A DNA stretch of 64,000 bases from Pelodera strongyloides (GCA_036852015.1 JAANDG010000548.1:35285-99284), one strand, 5' to 3'; shown: positions 1 to 12,203, counted from the first letter of the stretch. Translations and numbers: made by a program. Notes: generated from the sequence alone by a model not told the origin.

Positions 1-272
1 GAAAACGGACCGGAGTTTGTCCAACCGAACTAAGACGAGGCACGTCGAACTTGGGGTTATTCTTGGTGTAAGCCTCCCTAAATGTGAAACATTTATGCAA
101 CTAACTCTGCAGTGAGTTACAGAAATAGGCTAAATAAGCAATAGACCAGATAAACAGAGCTTGGTTAATTTCACGGGCAATCTCCTTGCGTTCATATAAT
201 GTATTCATGCAGACTATGCGGCAACCGTTTCGCGCTACCGCCGCTCACAAGACATGTATTTCGCTACAAGCA
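1..272. other. 3' flank of the Argonaute gene
   Basis: This stretch lies just past the Argonaute stop codon, which reads on the minus strand. I see no coding exon, repeat or clear polyadenylation signal in it. It is probably 3' UTR or the start of an intergenic region cut by the window edge. Confidence 0.4.
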
Positions 273-3200
273 TTACCTGTAGGTCGCGAAGTTGTTCATG
301 CCGCGTTTGGCCCACTCGTCGGCTTGTTTGACGGGCTCCGGGATGCTGATCGAGGCGGGACAGATCTAAAATATAAATGATAATGATAACTCATTACCCT
401 AAAGTATTATTAACTAACTGCTAATTGTAAGACAATAAGTTGCTAAATTTGTATGCGAAAAAGTCATCACTCCTCCACGACTACTTTGTTATAGTGTTTG
501 CCTGTATTACAACTGATATAGAAAAAATATTGCTATCTTACCTGATGCTGGAAGCACAACGCCAATACGAACGCCTGTAGCGTATCCTCAGTGATCTCCT
601 TGATGTCAGAGCACAGGAGCTGATAAGCCGTTGGCTTGGCGGTGCCCTGAATAATTTCGGTAATTATTCCGATATTATTCTACTATACGTTTTTGATAAA
701 CATAGGCACAGCTCTATAAGAAATATGAAAAAAATAAAAACGGACCTTGATGGGCTTCTGGGATTGGATATACATCTCCGTGACCTGACGACTGACCAGG
801 ACGTCATCCACCACGGTCAGCGGTTTCGGGTTTTCCACCGCCTTTTCGGAACCAGCGAAGAACCTGGAAAAGAAATATCAAGTTAGGAGAATCTTGCTAA
901 AAATTTTAACAGACTCTTTTAAGTTGTTAGTTCGGGCTCAAGTAGTGGGGAAACGAAAGAAAATAAGATATTGAAGAGAGAGAGAGAGGGGGGGGGAGGG
1001 GGAGGGAGGGAGAGAGAAAGAGAGATAAGTGAGAGGGAAGTTACAAATCAAAACAAAATTACAAAAATACACACCTCTTCGAGTGTCTCTTGGTGGCGAC
1101 AATTACCACGAACTTGGGGTTGTATCCGTCGAGGAATGAATCGCATGCCTTTCGCAGATAGGACAGCTCTTCTTCGAGCACCTGCCAAACCAAAAGCATT
1201 ATAATAATAATAATAATTTATTACACAGTTGCTCAATTATTACGACAAAAGAGTATGCATTGATGCGGCAAGAATACCTTCCGAAAAATAAACCGTGAGA
1301 TGTTCTATATAAATTTAGGTGGCACGGATTGATCAAGCTTCTTGACGTCTAACTTTTGTGAACTGTTGGGGTTAGACCAGGAGCGTCACTAGAATGGCCC
1401 TATGTCTTCGGCAGTAGACAATACAATACCAGAGTTATGAGGCGAAAACATAACGCGTGTCTCTCAACACTACGCTTAAATATTAGTTTATACCTTGTCA
1501 TAGAATCCTTCAGACACGCCATCTCTCAGTACGATGATGTTCTCGGGAAGAGTTCCTCTATTCTTGTGGAACAGACCCAACAACCACTTCATGCGGCTCG
1601 TCAACACGGATGGGACAACCTATAAAATCGAAGTATCAGTTCCGGGTCCTGAGCTAATGGTTAGTTCCCCGCTGGAGGGAAACTTATGCAACCATTTAAA
1701 TGCGATATGAACTACGATGTGGCCATAGAGTCATTGTGATATCCATAAACAGTTCACGAAAACCTACCAGTTCCTTGATGGACTCCTGGTAGTGGTAGTC
1801 GCCGACGAACATGCCAGGTCGTGGACCACAGTTGGCCGAGAACTGAAAATAATGGCAATTAACAAGTGTGGTAAAATTGAAAAAATGGGTCAAGTCTTCG
1901 GATTAAACTTATTGTTAGTAAGACGTAACCAACTGATTAAATATTTTGGCAGAATTCAAATTAGGTTTATCTGACATTCCAAAAAATTCAGGTTTCGTAC
2001 CCCAACAACCGATGGACAATCTCCGATGTATCCTCCCGCAGCAGTAACCACCGCAGCCTTCTTATCGGTCGGGTGCGCCAGATCATAGCCCAAAACCATA
2101 GTGCGGTCCGTGAGCCAGTCCAGACGCCTGCAGAAGGAGAAAAATGTTGTGGCGCGTGAGTAGCACACGGCACATGATGTGGCCGTGTGGCGTAAGGGAC
2201 ACTAATTTCTCCAAAACCAGACTCGATACATGGTTAAAAAAAGACCCAGCGAACCGTGTTGACTAATACGATGCAAATAATCTACAGGCAATTAGTAAAG
2301 GGTCAGGTGTGCTGGTGCAAGATCCTTGTTTTTGAAGGAAATCCCGCATATTCAAGCGATACATGAAGAAAAAAACCACAAAATATTTGAATATTTGAAT
2401 ATTTATTATACTCATTAAAAGAGCGCAAATCTTTTAATTGCACCGCTTTTATCTATTAAAATGCACCGCTTCCGATCCCGCGCACCATGAAACAAACCGA
2501 GAAAACCAAACTCACGCGTATGCTTCTGGCACGACTTCGTAGTTCAGTCCTCCAACTTTCATATTGAGTTTCATGAGGACATTCTCCATGATCGACGTGT
2601 CTCCTTTCCTGATCTTCTGGAGGGTCTAAAGAACCAATTATTTTATGTGTCATGACTAAATTTCCATTAGGGTTACACCATTCCACGTACTTAGAGTTAG
2701 TTCCTGAAATTGCAAGTATCTAATTTGTTATATATTTAGCAAATCGATAACGCACCTGTGTGGTAATATGTTGTGTTGTCAACTGGAGAACGACTTCCAA
2801 GAATTTCAACATTCCTGAATAGTAAAAAATTTAAGAAAAATTCTATCACAATTTCAATCTGAATTAGTGAATGATGACCCAAGAATCGCAATAATATGCA
2901 AAGAACTGACCATGAGACTTGATGTGTTTCTGGTCAACATACACGACGATTGGTGCGTGGTCGTCATTTTCCGAATCATCGGCGATCTAGAGAATTTTAA
3001 CCATGAGTACGTCATATCGAACACGATCTTACGCGCGCCATCAGCGCGAGGTCACAGAACACACATCATAATCTATATATGGGATACATGTGGATGATGT
3101 ATGACGTCATGATTTACAAATTGATATAAAGCCTACCTGCTTCAGAACAGTGTCTTTCTGTAGAACTTCATTCTCGAGGTCCACTTTCACGAGACGGCGC

Positions 3201-6200
3201 TAAAATACAGATCACGTAAAGTTAAGAAACTATGACATCCACATAAAATTAGGCTGTGTTGCGCATTAAAGAGTGAAAATGTGCGCCGCGAGAACATGTG
3301 GCACACGTTTTATGAGCACCAACGGGTATTTCTACACTTCGCGCATCTCAGACGCACACTCTCGTTCGGACACAATAAGCGCTAAATTCGCGACGTCTGC
3401 GCGAATTTGTTGTGGTTCACGAAAATATAGTAGCATATAAAGTGACCAACCTCTCGGAGGTCCATTCCCTTCTTCGAAGCATGCCCAACCAACTTATTCA
3501 GGAAGTCTTCAGCCTAAAAACACTTGGATGAAAGTGGTGAGATGAAAAAGCGAAATTCAAATTTGAAATCCAGAAGCCCTAGGATGCTGAAACAATTGAC
3601 AGTCGATATTAATTATTCGATTATTCAGAAAACTACCGTATACGTATGCTATAATGTTGCCGATAGAGTAGAGCCACCGCACCCATAGAATAAAGGTAAG
3701 TGAGATCGTGAATATCTGACCTAACCTATACCATATTGCAGTAATGTATCGTCCGGTTTCAGACAGAAACCGTTTCTACGAATATGGTTGATATATATAA
3801 CCCGGTACTCTTTGTCTTTATCATAAAAAATAACTTACAAGTGTCCGATCGCACTCGTTTCCATAAGCCACGAACAACTTGCCAACAGCGGCAGCATATT
3901 TAAAGGGGATTTTCGAAGTTGTCCACGACGCCTGGAAGGAACAGTTGGAAGATCGATACGTCATCACATTAGATTGAACATATATATCGATATGTGATCA
4001 CCAGGAACTATGATCACCTGAGCATCGAGGGGAAAAAAAGAGAAAAAATAATAAACAAACATCGTCGTCGATGGCAGCCTTCTGGCCTCCTCCATAAATA
4101 AGCTCCGGTGCAGGCCTGCGGAATCCGGTGACCTGCATGTGTTTCGGCGAGATGCGGACGCCAAATCTGAGAAGAGTTTGAATAATAAGTAGTTATTTGC
4201 TGTAATTCATTTTTATGTCCGATCAGGGTCAATACGTGCGATTACACCTAAATTTTTAACGCTGTCGTGACAGAGACTATGCTAGCCGCGCACGCTAGGA
4301 TCATTGCGTTCGGGCCGCCACTCCTGCGCGCTCCGCTCACCGACTATTACCGTGCGGCTCACCCCCTAGTCCTCATCAACGCGTCTATGACACTAACCTC
4401 TCAAGTAGAGGCTTGTCGTCTCCCTTTCCAGCTTTCGGACGGAGCTCATCCATGATATTACAAATCTGTTGCCACTTTATTTCCGGCTCGTCAGCCTCCT
4501 TCTAGAAAAACAATCAAGATTTGCTCGCTCGCGTAGCCGTCTACAGTGCCTAATGTCACCTGCTACAGTATACCTGATCTGTATGGCTTAGGAGGCTTTA
4601 GCGCACGAGATCTGTTAACAACAGGTAAGACAATTCAGTAATTATAAGTCAGAAAGTTCACTTACCACATCTGGCTGCTTGCGCACGGGAACGCGTTGTC
4701 CCTCGGCAATCTTCAGCAGCTCAATTGGGTGATAGAGAACGGTACCGTCCTTCCGCTTTTCCATAACGGCCGGGAGCTCGGGGTACCTAAACGGTGGTTA
4801 GAGTCACTGCATGTGCAGATGGTAGGTTGCAAGCATACTTGTCCAGCTTTGGGTTTTCCCTCCTTGGGATCTGGCATTGTTCTTTAGTTTATCTCAATGT
4901 TGCAAGGAATAAGGAAAAACTACTCACTCGAATACCACATCAGGGAACTTTGATGTTGTCAGACCCTCTCTGTTTTTTCTGAAACATTAATAATTAAACA
5001 AGAACAAAGTACATCCGAATTGTCAAAGTTCATTCTTTGAGAAGAAAAGCAAAACTGACGTTGTCTGTCTTATTCTTACATGTTTCTATCAAAAACTGGT
5101 ATACTGAATGAGTTCAACAGGACTAACAGTGAGGGAAGGGTCTCCCTGCAGTCGCGCAGCATTTCCTTGCTGAAGCCAGACGCAATAAAAGTTGCTGCCA
5201 GCCCATTGAGGTATTCCAGGCGCAGACCTAGAAATATAGTTCATCTCATTTAGCGCAACGAATAACTAAAAATACCAACTAGTTACACCTGGCCCGGGAT
5301 CAGATGAGCGGCCCAAATCCAAGTAACTCAAGCCTGGAACTCATTGAGTATCCGTTCACTGCTAAACTCACACAAGGTTGAATATAGATTTAAAACCTAT
5401 GACTTGTTATCTTTACGAAACATACCTTTCACGAACTTAGAAGCAGCACAATCCTTCTTGAAGTCGGAGACTGAGAGTATGTATCCGGGTTTTCCGGAGA
5501 CCTGTTCGATTGCATTGAGCAGTTTCTGCGAACGGAAGAACGTTCCACTTTTGGCTGAAATCGGGTAAAATTAAATCGTTTAAAAATAATTGCAAAAGTT
5601 CCTATAAGTGGTCAAGTGGCCAATCATTAGGTAGCAACGCTGCTGTAGATAAGGTTGGGATGGGGATGAGAGAAGTAGAGAGCGGATTAGAGAAAGAACC
5701 AGAGAAAGAGAGAAGGAGATATGGAGAGAGGGAGAGAGGGAGAGAGAGGGAGAGAGGGAGAGAAGGAGAGGGAGGGAGAGCTTTGGAATCTGAAACCAAC
5801 ACAATAAAGATAGTATAATGTTGAAACCCTACAGTCGACGCAAAGTGCAGTAACGATCCCGTTGCACTTGTCCCGCAATTCCGGAGTTCCCTCCAGACAT
5901 CTCACTCCCTAGAATGATAAATACATAAACGTGGGTACTGTAGCTTTCTCTACACAGTTTTTGTGATGTGACACACCGTGTTACCGTACCCGAGAAAAAT
6001 CTACAGGAAGGTCTTATTTCTCCCTGTCTTCTTCTCTCTTTCTCTCTCCCCTCTGTTTCTATTTCATTCTCTGCGCTGAATGAGTTCATTTCTCACAGTA
6101 TCGACCATATACAAAGCATTCGCATACCTTTTGATAGCCTTCGCGACGCTCCATAGCGTTGCCGATGTCTTCTCCTAAGCCGAGTTTGAAACCTCTTCCA

Positions 6201-8850
6201 GCACCATAGACAACAAATTTACTCCTGGAAGAAGAGGGATGAGTAATATTTGTCAGCTGGTTTCCATTATAGACTGATAGAAATAAGGGTGAGCAGCACC
6301 AATATGGCGCAACTCGCGCAAGTTTATCGAAAGAGGTGACATCTCAGGAAAGGTGTGCCATAAGTGCGCCAACTAGAGAAGTGTACACAATTCGCGCCAT
6401 ACGAACCGCTATGTTGACCAACTTAAAATGAAAATGAAAATTTCATTTTAGGAGAAAACTTACTGGTTTCTGACGTCCTGGTCGGTCAACAGTTCCAAGA
6501 ACTGTCTCAAAGGCTGGTCCGTGATTTTTCCCATTTGCACATCCTTCAGCAGTTCTCCGAGGGTGAACTCACTTGCGCCGTCCCTAAAACAGGTTTTTAC
6601 TAAGGGGTCATCTGGATACGTTGTCGTGTTCATCACAGTTTTCGTTCTCATATCGAGCCAGCAAAGGTGAATCTATGATCCTACTATAACTATACATACC
6701 TTATATACATAGTAGTACAGTATACTTGGAGTCCAAATAGGTAGCAATATTAGCTGATTCTCTATCTTCTCTCTCTCCCTCCGCTCTCTCTCTCTCCGCT
6801 CACTCTCTCTCCCTAACTCTCTGCCGCCCCTCTCTCTCTCTCTCTCTCTCTGTGTCTTACATTCTGGATTCGCAGGAATTATAAAACAATTTCTCAACTA
6901 CCTGCAGGGAACAATGCGGAACTCGACGCACTCGGCGCCCGGTGTCGAAATCAGATCCTTGACCGACTTTTCCAGCTCTTTGACACTAACAGACAACATT
7001 CCGTGGTACTAAAGAAAATAGTTATTGATCAGTTTTTGATCAGTTTTTACTTTCGGGGCTGAATGCAGCGTAAAATGCACATACTATTGTGTGCGCAGTC
7101 AGCACACAACATTCCAGTCCACATAGTGCATAACAAACGAGACCTCGCTAAGTTCCTGGCGAAAGCATAGCGCATATGTGCGAATTATTGGGCTAACAAC
7201 TCCATTCCAATGTTAAAAGCTAACCATTTTCAATCCGACGCTGATGTCCTCGTTAACGAACAGAATGGCGGCCTCGTCATAGACAAGCGCACCGTTCGGA
7301 CTGAGCACATCGTATTTGATCAGCGCGGCACGAAGCGCCTCCCGCACAAGCTCATGACGGCGCTGCACCGCGGAGCTAAACCACAAATATATTGATATGT
7401 GTTGATTCACATGCACTGGTGCGCATGTGTAGCACATAACAGGCGCCCCCGCGCTCTTAAAATGAGGTTTTCTACCCTTACTGCACAAAGATAAGCGATG
7501 CGCACAACGAGCTTTCTCTACTAAAACAAAGTTACTAACCCCTTAATAAACCTAAATATTTAAACTCACTCGTCCTTATCTCCTTCGAGGAGTGAGATCT
7601 TCTGCTTAATCACAGCTCCCTTCTTTCCTGCCAATACAACAAGGAGAGAGACCTCAACGTCGAAGCGGAATATCTCCTGTTCAGGATCCAGTTCGAGCAG
7701 ATACTGATTGGTCAGCAGTTTTACCTACAAGTAACATATGTTATCATACTACGTTTTCAAGTAGGTAGTACAAATATAACCAACCTGTCTGAATATTATC
7801 GGGTTTCCAAGCATCCCAAAAAATGTGAGATTCTATCAATGCTACGTATTTTTAAAGCTGCATATTTAATACGAAAAATTAAAAATATTCTCGTGTAGTT
7901 CCAAAATACTGTAAATTTTCAGCATACTTGGAAACCCGCGTAATTATCAAACAACCGTGAAACTGAAAAGTGGTACGTTTGTTCTAACAGTTCAATGCAG
8001 TGCTAATCAAGTATTAGTAATTAAAAATGTCCACCTCTTCCATTTTGTCCCGGTTGGCACGGGGCAATTTCGGGGCGAACTTCGTTTCGGCGGGTTCAAT
8101 TTTGGCAGAAACCGCGGGAATCGGGGTCAGGACGGTTTTCTTGCCCGTGCCTTTCTTCGATTTCCCAACGGAGATGAAATCATCCAGCGCGAAGCTGGAG
8201 CGTTGGGAGATGGAAAGATGCTCCAACTCTCTTCTCATCTGAAAAGGTGATGATTATGTTCAGACAAATACTATATAGATGCAAATGGAGAGGGACATTG
8301 AAGTTGAAAGTGAGAGAGGGAGAGTGAGAGAGAGAGAGAATTAAGAGGTAAATCCTCACCTGTCTGAATCCAGGTATCTCGTCCTTCGGCTCTTCGACTC
8401 CTAAAATACTGTAGTCAGTACCCCATAAACAATAAACTCTGCTGCACGATAAAAACTATCTACTGCGAAGAAGTATTTGTACGCGACCTTGCGGCGGCCT
8501 TATTAGACATGACCAATTAGTGTATGCAACAGCTAAACATACACATAGAAATTGGGAAACCAGTTCCGATTGAATAAACCGTACATTAAAAAATACAAGA
8601 ACAGCTTACCCGAGAACCAAGTTAGCGGAGCCGCATTAGCGCCACCGCGTCCTCCGCGTCCTCCACGGCCTCCGCGCCCACCTCGACCACCTCGTGCACC
8701 CCGGCCCCCCGGACAGCCACGCCCCCTTGGGCCACCGCGAGCACCACGGTTTCCATGACCTCCTCTGCGGGATCCAAATCCACCGAAGGCATCTACAGCC
8801 TCGTCATCGCTGTATGCTCCGAAACTGTCTCTTCTTGCAAAATAATCCAT
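273..8850 (-). CDS. Argonaute (WAGO/CSR-1-like), 28 exons, about 1005 aa
   Basis: Small-RNA-guided silencing protein. Exons, first to last: 8610-8850, 8360-8400, 8035-8238, 7570-7724, 7225-7375, 6902-7008, 6464-6583, 6128-6224, 5833-5908, 5426-5554, 5128-5227, 4928-4978, 4666-4786, 4398-4501, 4061-4166, 3839-3931, 3451-3513, 3137-3199, 2911-2986, 2756-2814, 2516-2625, 2001-2127, 1768-1842, 1494-1619, 1075-1181, 746-863, 542-646, 273-365. The sum is 3018 nt and all phases agree. Residues 28-75 are Gly/Arg-rich (RGG). PAZ lies near 400-540 (YPELPAV, IAEGQRV), MID near 566-750 (FGVRISPKH; pocket H699, K703, Q714, K742) and PIWI from about 757. Catalytic candidates are D771 (LGYDLAHP), E818 (YHYQES), D856 (LRDGVSEG) and D991 (KQADEW), where most eukaryotic slicers have His. 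The protein ends 14 residues after D991, earlier than AGO clade proteins. A splice acceptor 34 nt upstream of the ATG suggests trans-splicing. Family is certain; subgroup is inferred. Confidence 0.95.
975..1026. repeat. GA-rich microsatellite in an Argonaute intron
   Basis: Runs of GAGAGA and GGGGGA in the intron between exons 746-863 and 1075-1181. Similar GA/CT tracts occur in other introns of this gene, at about 5650-5780, 6760-6855 and 8310-8340. They are simple repeats with no coding role. Confidence 0.8.
5650..5780. repeat. GAGAGG/GGGAGA microsatellite in an Argonaute intron
   Basis: Long GA-rich tract between exons 5426-5554 and 5833-5908. On the minus strand it is a CT-rich, polypyrimidine-like tract upstream of a splice acceptor. 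It accounts for several spurious low-complexity reading frames here. Confidence 0.8.
7796..7943 (-). mobile_element. MITE, GGGTTTCCAAG family, copy A (Argonaute intron)
   Basis: About 148 bp with inverted ends (GGGTTTCCAAGCAT near the left, ATACTTGGAAACCC near the right), lying inside the third Argonaute intron. Read on the minus strand it matches the element at 29235-29358 along its length, including the shared stretch TATGCTGAAAATTTAC and a TTTTTTGGGAT block near the far end. It has no coding capacity. Confidence 0.7.
8640..8770 (-). other. RGG-repeat coding segment of the Argonaute
   Basis: GC-rich part of exon 1 encoding a run of GGR/RGG units (residues about 28-75), followed by an Ala-rich step into TWFSG. 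RGG tracts bind RNA and are substrates for arginine methylation, which recruits Tudor proteins. In C. elegans the long CSR-1 isoform also has an RG-rich N terminus (recalled, not checked). The near-perfect codon repeat makes this segment prone to length change. Confidence 0.85.
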
Positions 8851-8884
8851 TTTGTTAATAGCTTGGTCGAATTTAAGCGTAACG

Positions 8885-8895
8885 CTGAAAATATA
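8885..8895 (-). promoter_or_regulatory. Splice acceptor upstream of Argonaute ATG (trans-splice candidate)
   Basis: On the minus strand the sequence reads TATATTTTCAG and then 34 nt to the ATG. No coding exon lies upstream. It fits either a spliced-leader addition site or the end of a 5' UTR intron. Confidence 0.5.
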
Positions 8896-9354
8896 GTCGT
8901 GATGTTCAATTGACGTCTAAATATGAAGACAATGAAGGAAATAAGGAAATGTTAGGAGACTGGCTAATTCCTAATTTCAAGAGGAATGATTGAATACTTA
9001 TACTTATTGATATTCGAACGACAAAACATGAAGAGAACACGGTTGCGCGATGAGAACTAGACGAAATCTGGGGGAAATGCTAAGAATCTATGCATATCAA
9101 AAGGGGCGCGGCGAGAGATTTTCTTGAAAATATAGTTACGGTGAACCATCCCTTGATACATCACCAATTAGAATAAACTGCAAACTTAGGATTGAAAACC
9201 AAAATCCCAATCCAAAAAAAGCTAGCCCCAATGATGTAAGCTAAAAATTTCGAATTCTTTCGTGTGGTGTTCGATTAATTCAAAACATTACAAAAAAATA
9301 TGCTTGAATGGGAGAGACGGCATAAAGCATGAACTACTCTGTTCCTTCCTGACA

Positions 9355-9465
9355 GGGAGTTTCCCTCAAACACCTATATTGACAGGGAGTTTCCCTCAAT
9401 GGCAGGCTGTCGCCCGCGTTAAAAAGTCCTATTCACCACAGTTCATAAATGGCAGGGAGTTTCCC
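9355..9465. promoter_or_regulatory. Three GGGAGTTTCCC palindromes upstream of the Argonaute
   Basis: The 11-bp palindrome occurs at 9355-9365, 9385-9395 and 9455-9465, each followed by TCAA, about 505-615 bp upstream of the Argonaute ATG. The core fits the Rel/NF-kB consensus GGGRNNYYCC. They may be part of a local repeat rather than real binding sites, since the third copy lies inside the element at 9401-9603. Confidence 0.35.
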
Positions 9466-9603
9466 TCAATGACCGTAACCTGTGGCCCGGTAGGACATGA
9501 GTACTCTAGCAGACAATTCCCTGTGACTCCGTGTCGCCAGGGTTCTGTCTCGGGGGGCCCGAAAGGACGCCACCATGTCAGTTTCGACGGGCGACACCCT
9601 GCC
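9401..9603. mobile_element. Short inverted-repeat element (MITE-like)
   Basis: Terminal inverted repeats GGCAGGCTGTCGCCCG (9401-9416) and CGGGCGACACCCTGCC (9588-9603) match at 15 of 16 positions. The interior of about 170 bp is non-coding. It lies in the presumed promoter region of the Argonaute gene. Confidence 0.6.
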
Positions 9604-10964
9604 AAATAGGAACATAGTATGAGTCATATGGAAATGTAATTGTTGGGTGGTAAACGTGTGTAAACCTGTCAGCGTGTGAACCAAAATCAAAATTTACCAA
9701 AAGCTATTGTAATTTTTCTAGCTTTCACAAAACTGTACGTAAAAGGATCATATGTCGACCAAAATTTAGGAATTCTAGTAGCATAATGCATTTTTAACTG
9801 CAGTCCCCGACCCACCATAAATATGACGGCAATTCACAGCTACCAACTTCAGCGCAAACTTATTATTGGTGCTGCCAATGGAATAGGTAAAGTCTCAGAT
9901 ATAAATAATATAAATAAGTTAAGAAACCACGTTGAGAGGTGAATCAGAAACAATTAAAGTTTGACGAACGGAGCAGTAATTTTTTCAAGATTTATAAAAC
10001 AATTTATAAAGTTGTTAAAAGTTAATATTAAAGAAAGGTAGGAATATGCTCCCCACGGCTCACAGCTCAGCTTATATGTCAGCAAAAGGGGGCGGGGCGG
10101 AACTTTCTCGAAAGCGATGTCAGACAGCTAGAGGGAGGAAAGCTGACGACAAACAAGGCCGGCACAGAGAGGGCCGGCGCCAGCACGCTGATTCATAACC
10201 AGAAGAGAGTGCTGTTCGATATGAGAGGGCAGAGAAGCTAGATTGTTGGGATTTCGCCTTTTTGCAGCAATCGAGCAATAACAATCGGGCATGAGAATTT
10301 CTCCACAGTGCAAACAAATAGGCACAAACGGTGTTTTAGTAAACAATCAAAAGTTAAACAGAGGGCCAAAACGTATAACCAGGTCCCAAATATGTGAAAA
10401 CATTCAATTTCGCAATCTGACTTCTCTAACTGAGATATTAGTTCGGTGGGAATATGTATTTAGGCGTTTTCCCCAACTTTGAAGGCTCACATTGCTCAAC
10501 AAATGTTGATTTCTCTTCCTCAATATTGCGTGAGCATCGTTACTATTGTGTGAGGACGTCTCAAAATGATGTTCCTCAGTGTTGTGTGAGGAAGAACTTG
10601 CTGCTATGCATGCTTGGACGAAGTATATTTTAGATGGAGTCTGAATTGAAATTGGATGCAAATAGGTGTCTTCTTAGAAGAATTGTCATGACCAATTAAT
10701 CACCAATGAAACACCGACCATGTGGCAACTCGAATTTGTTGAATTAGAATTATACCGAGAACTGAATGATATCGATACCTACGTGACTGCTTCTCTTCTA
10801 ACTTACTAAGTTGACTAACTTGACTGAATGTACGCTAACTCAACCAATCGCATGGCACAATACTTCAACTACAAAAAGAGACGGAAATAAGAAGGCCTTA
10901 TACAAAAGAACATTGTCTTCAGTACTTCTTCATTGTCTCTATCGAAGTCTGTTTGTTCATTTGT

Positions 10965-11033
10965 GTCCCTCCAGGATCGAACCAAGGTCGTTCCGTGTGG
11001 TAGACGAGAACTCTACCACTCAGCTGATACCAT
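10965..11033 (-). pseudogene. tRNA-like sequence (SINE head or tRNA pseudogene)
   Basis: On the minus strand there is an A-box-like CAGCTGAGTGGTAGAG and, about 30 nt later, a good B box GGTTCGATCC. The 3' end GGAGGGAC does not pair with the 5' end, so the acceptor stem is broken and a working tRNA is unlikely. A tRNA-derived SINE head is the best guess. Confidence 0.45.
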
Positions 11034-11886
11034 AATTCGTATTTCAGAGTTCAGGTCCTCATGTATGATTGAAGTTGATATCTCTCTAAACCCCAGTTGT
11101 ATGTGTAGCCAGCCCGGCAATTTCTGCCCTTGTTATTGCTGCTGAGAATCGATAGTAAGTAAAAGCCATTTGCGCCCTCGTCAGAGTGCAGACGCTCAGA
11201 GTCATTTTTCTGCCTTCTTTGCGTTGCCCTACTCGCACGCTATTTCAGGTCCTATCGTCCTTCCAGTCACTGTTATGGAACCTTTATCTCTTGGAATATG
11301 TGGCAGTGTGCAGGGCTGATAGCGTACCTGTGTACTCGGCCCTTCTGAAAAAACAGTTGTGAAATCACGTCTATATCAGAAAATAAAACAAAGGAGCGCT
11401 ATTAGCATTCCAACACGCACGGCATGAATCATGAATATGAAATATGAGAAAACCCACGTATAGGAAAAAAACTTTAGAAATGAATATGAATGAATTAACA
11501 GTTATTTCATCTGAGCAGTGTACAAATAGTACGAAATCGACGTACAGCTGCATAGTTTTATGTTTTTCTCAGCTCTTTCCTGTACTTAATTATACCAAAG
11601 TAAAATTGCAACCTTGGCCTTGGATGTTTAATTAGGGAATGCGTGATATCGCAGGAAACCCAGGCTATCTACACCTTACAAAAACTAAAACGGGTAACAC
11701 GCACCATAGCATGCTGATCAAGCGCCGCGCTTACATCGCACACCTAAAGGGAAAACTGCATTTCGTGACATTGTGCTGTAGGTGGACGAGTTTGGTGAAT
11801 TACGGGAAATCATACACCCTTAGCCTTTAGCCCGCACTTCTTTGCATTTCTTTTTTTTTATAAGTTTTACATTACAAAATCAATTC

Positions 11887-12077
11887 TCCCACAGCTGTGA
11901 TGTCAGTATCTACTCGCCTGTCGTCTCTCCGAAACGCTCACTTCCTCACAGCCCAGCCTATCTTCTTCGTACACACTATTTCCTCTCTACCATCACCGTT
12001 TCAACCTCTCGCCGAACCCTGATATTTCGCACGTTTTTGCGGCGAAAAGTACACCGCGGCAAAGCAACGTGTCCTTC
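11887..12077 (+). repeat. Diverged repeat pair, copy 1
   Basis: About 190 bp similar to 13593-13773 in the same orientation. The closest match is a block near the 3' end (AAGTACACCGCGGCAAAGCA plus CGTGTC), with shorter matches such as CACAGCTGTGA and TCAACCTCTCGC. One frame gives VHRGKATC in both copies, but neither sits in a convincing gene. Confidence 0.6.
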
Positions 12078-12203
12078 GAAGGGCAAAATAATAAGAAAGG
12101 AATTCTCAAATATGCAGGGGGGTAAACTATGTATGCTGTATTGACCCTCCAATTAAACCAAAAAATTGCGGTGGTAATTGGGTGTTTCTCATAATATATA
12201 TAT

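Noticed and set aside
2001..2127. PIWI-clade (piRNA) assignment for the Argonaute
   Set aside because: The MID pocket and the short C terminus do not fit PIWI proteins as I know them. The HK pair argues for a WAGO/CSR-1-type protein.
10965..11033. Functional tRNA gene
   Set aside because: The acceptor stem does not pair despite good internal promoter boxes.
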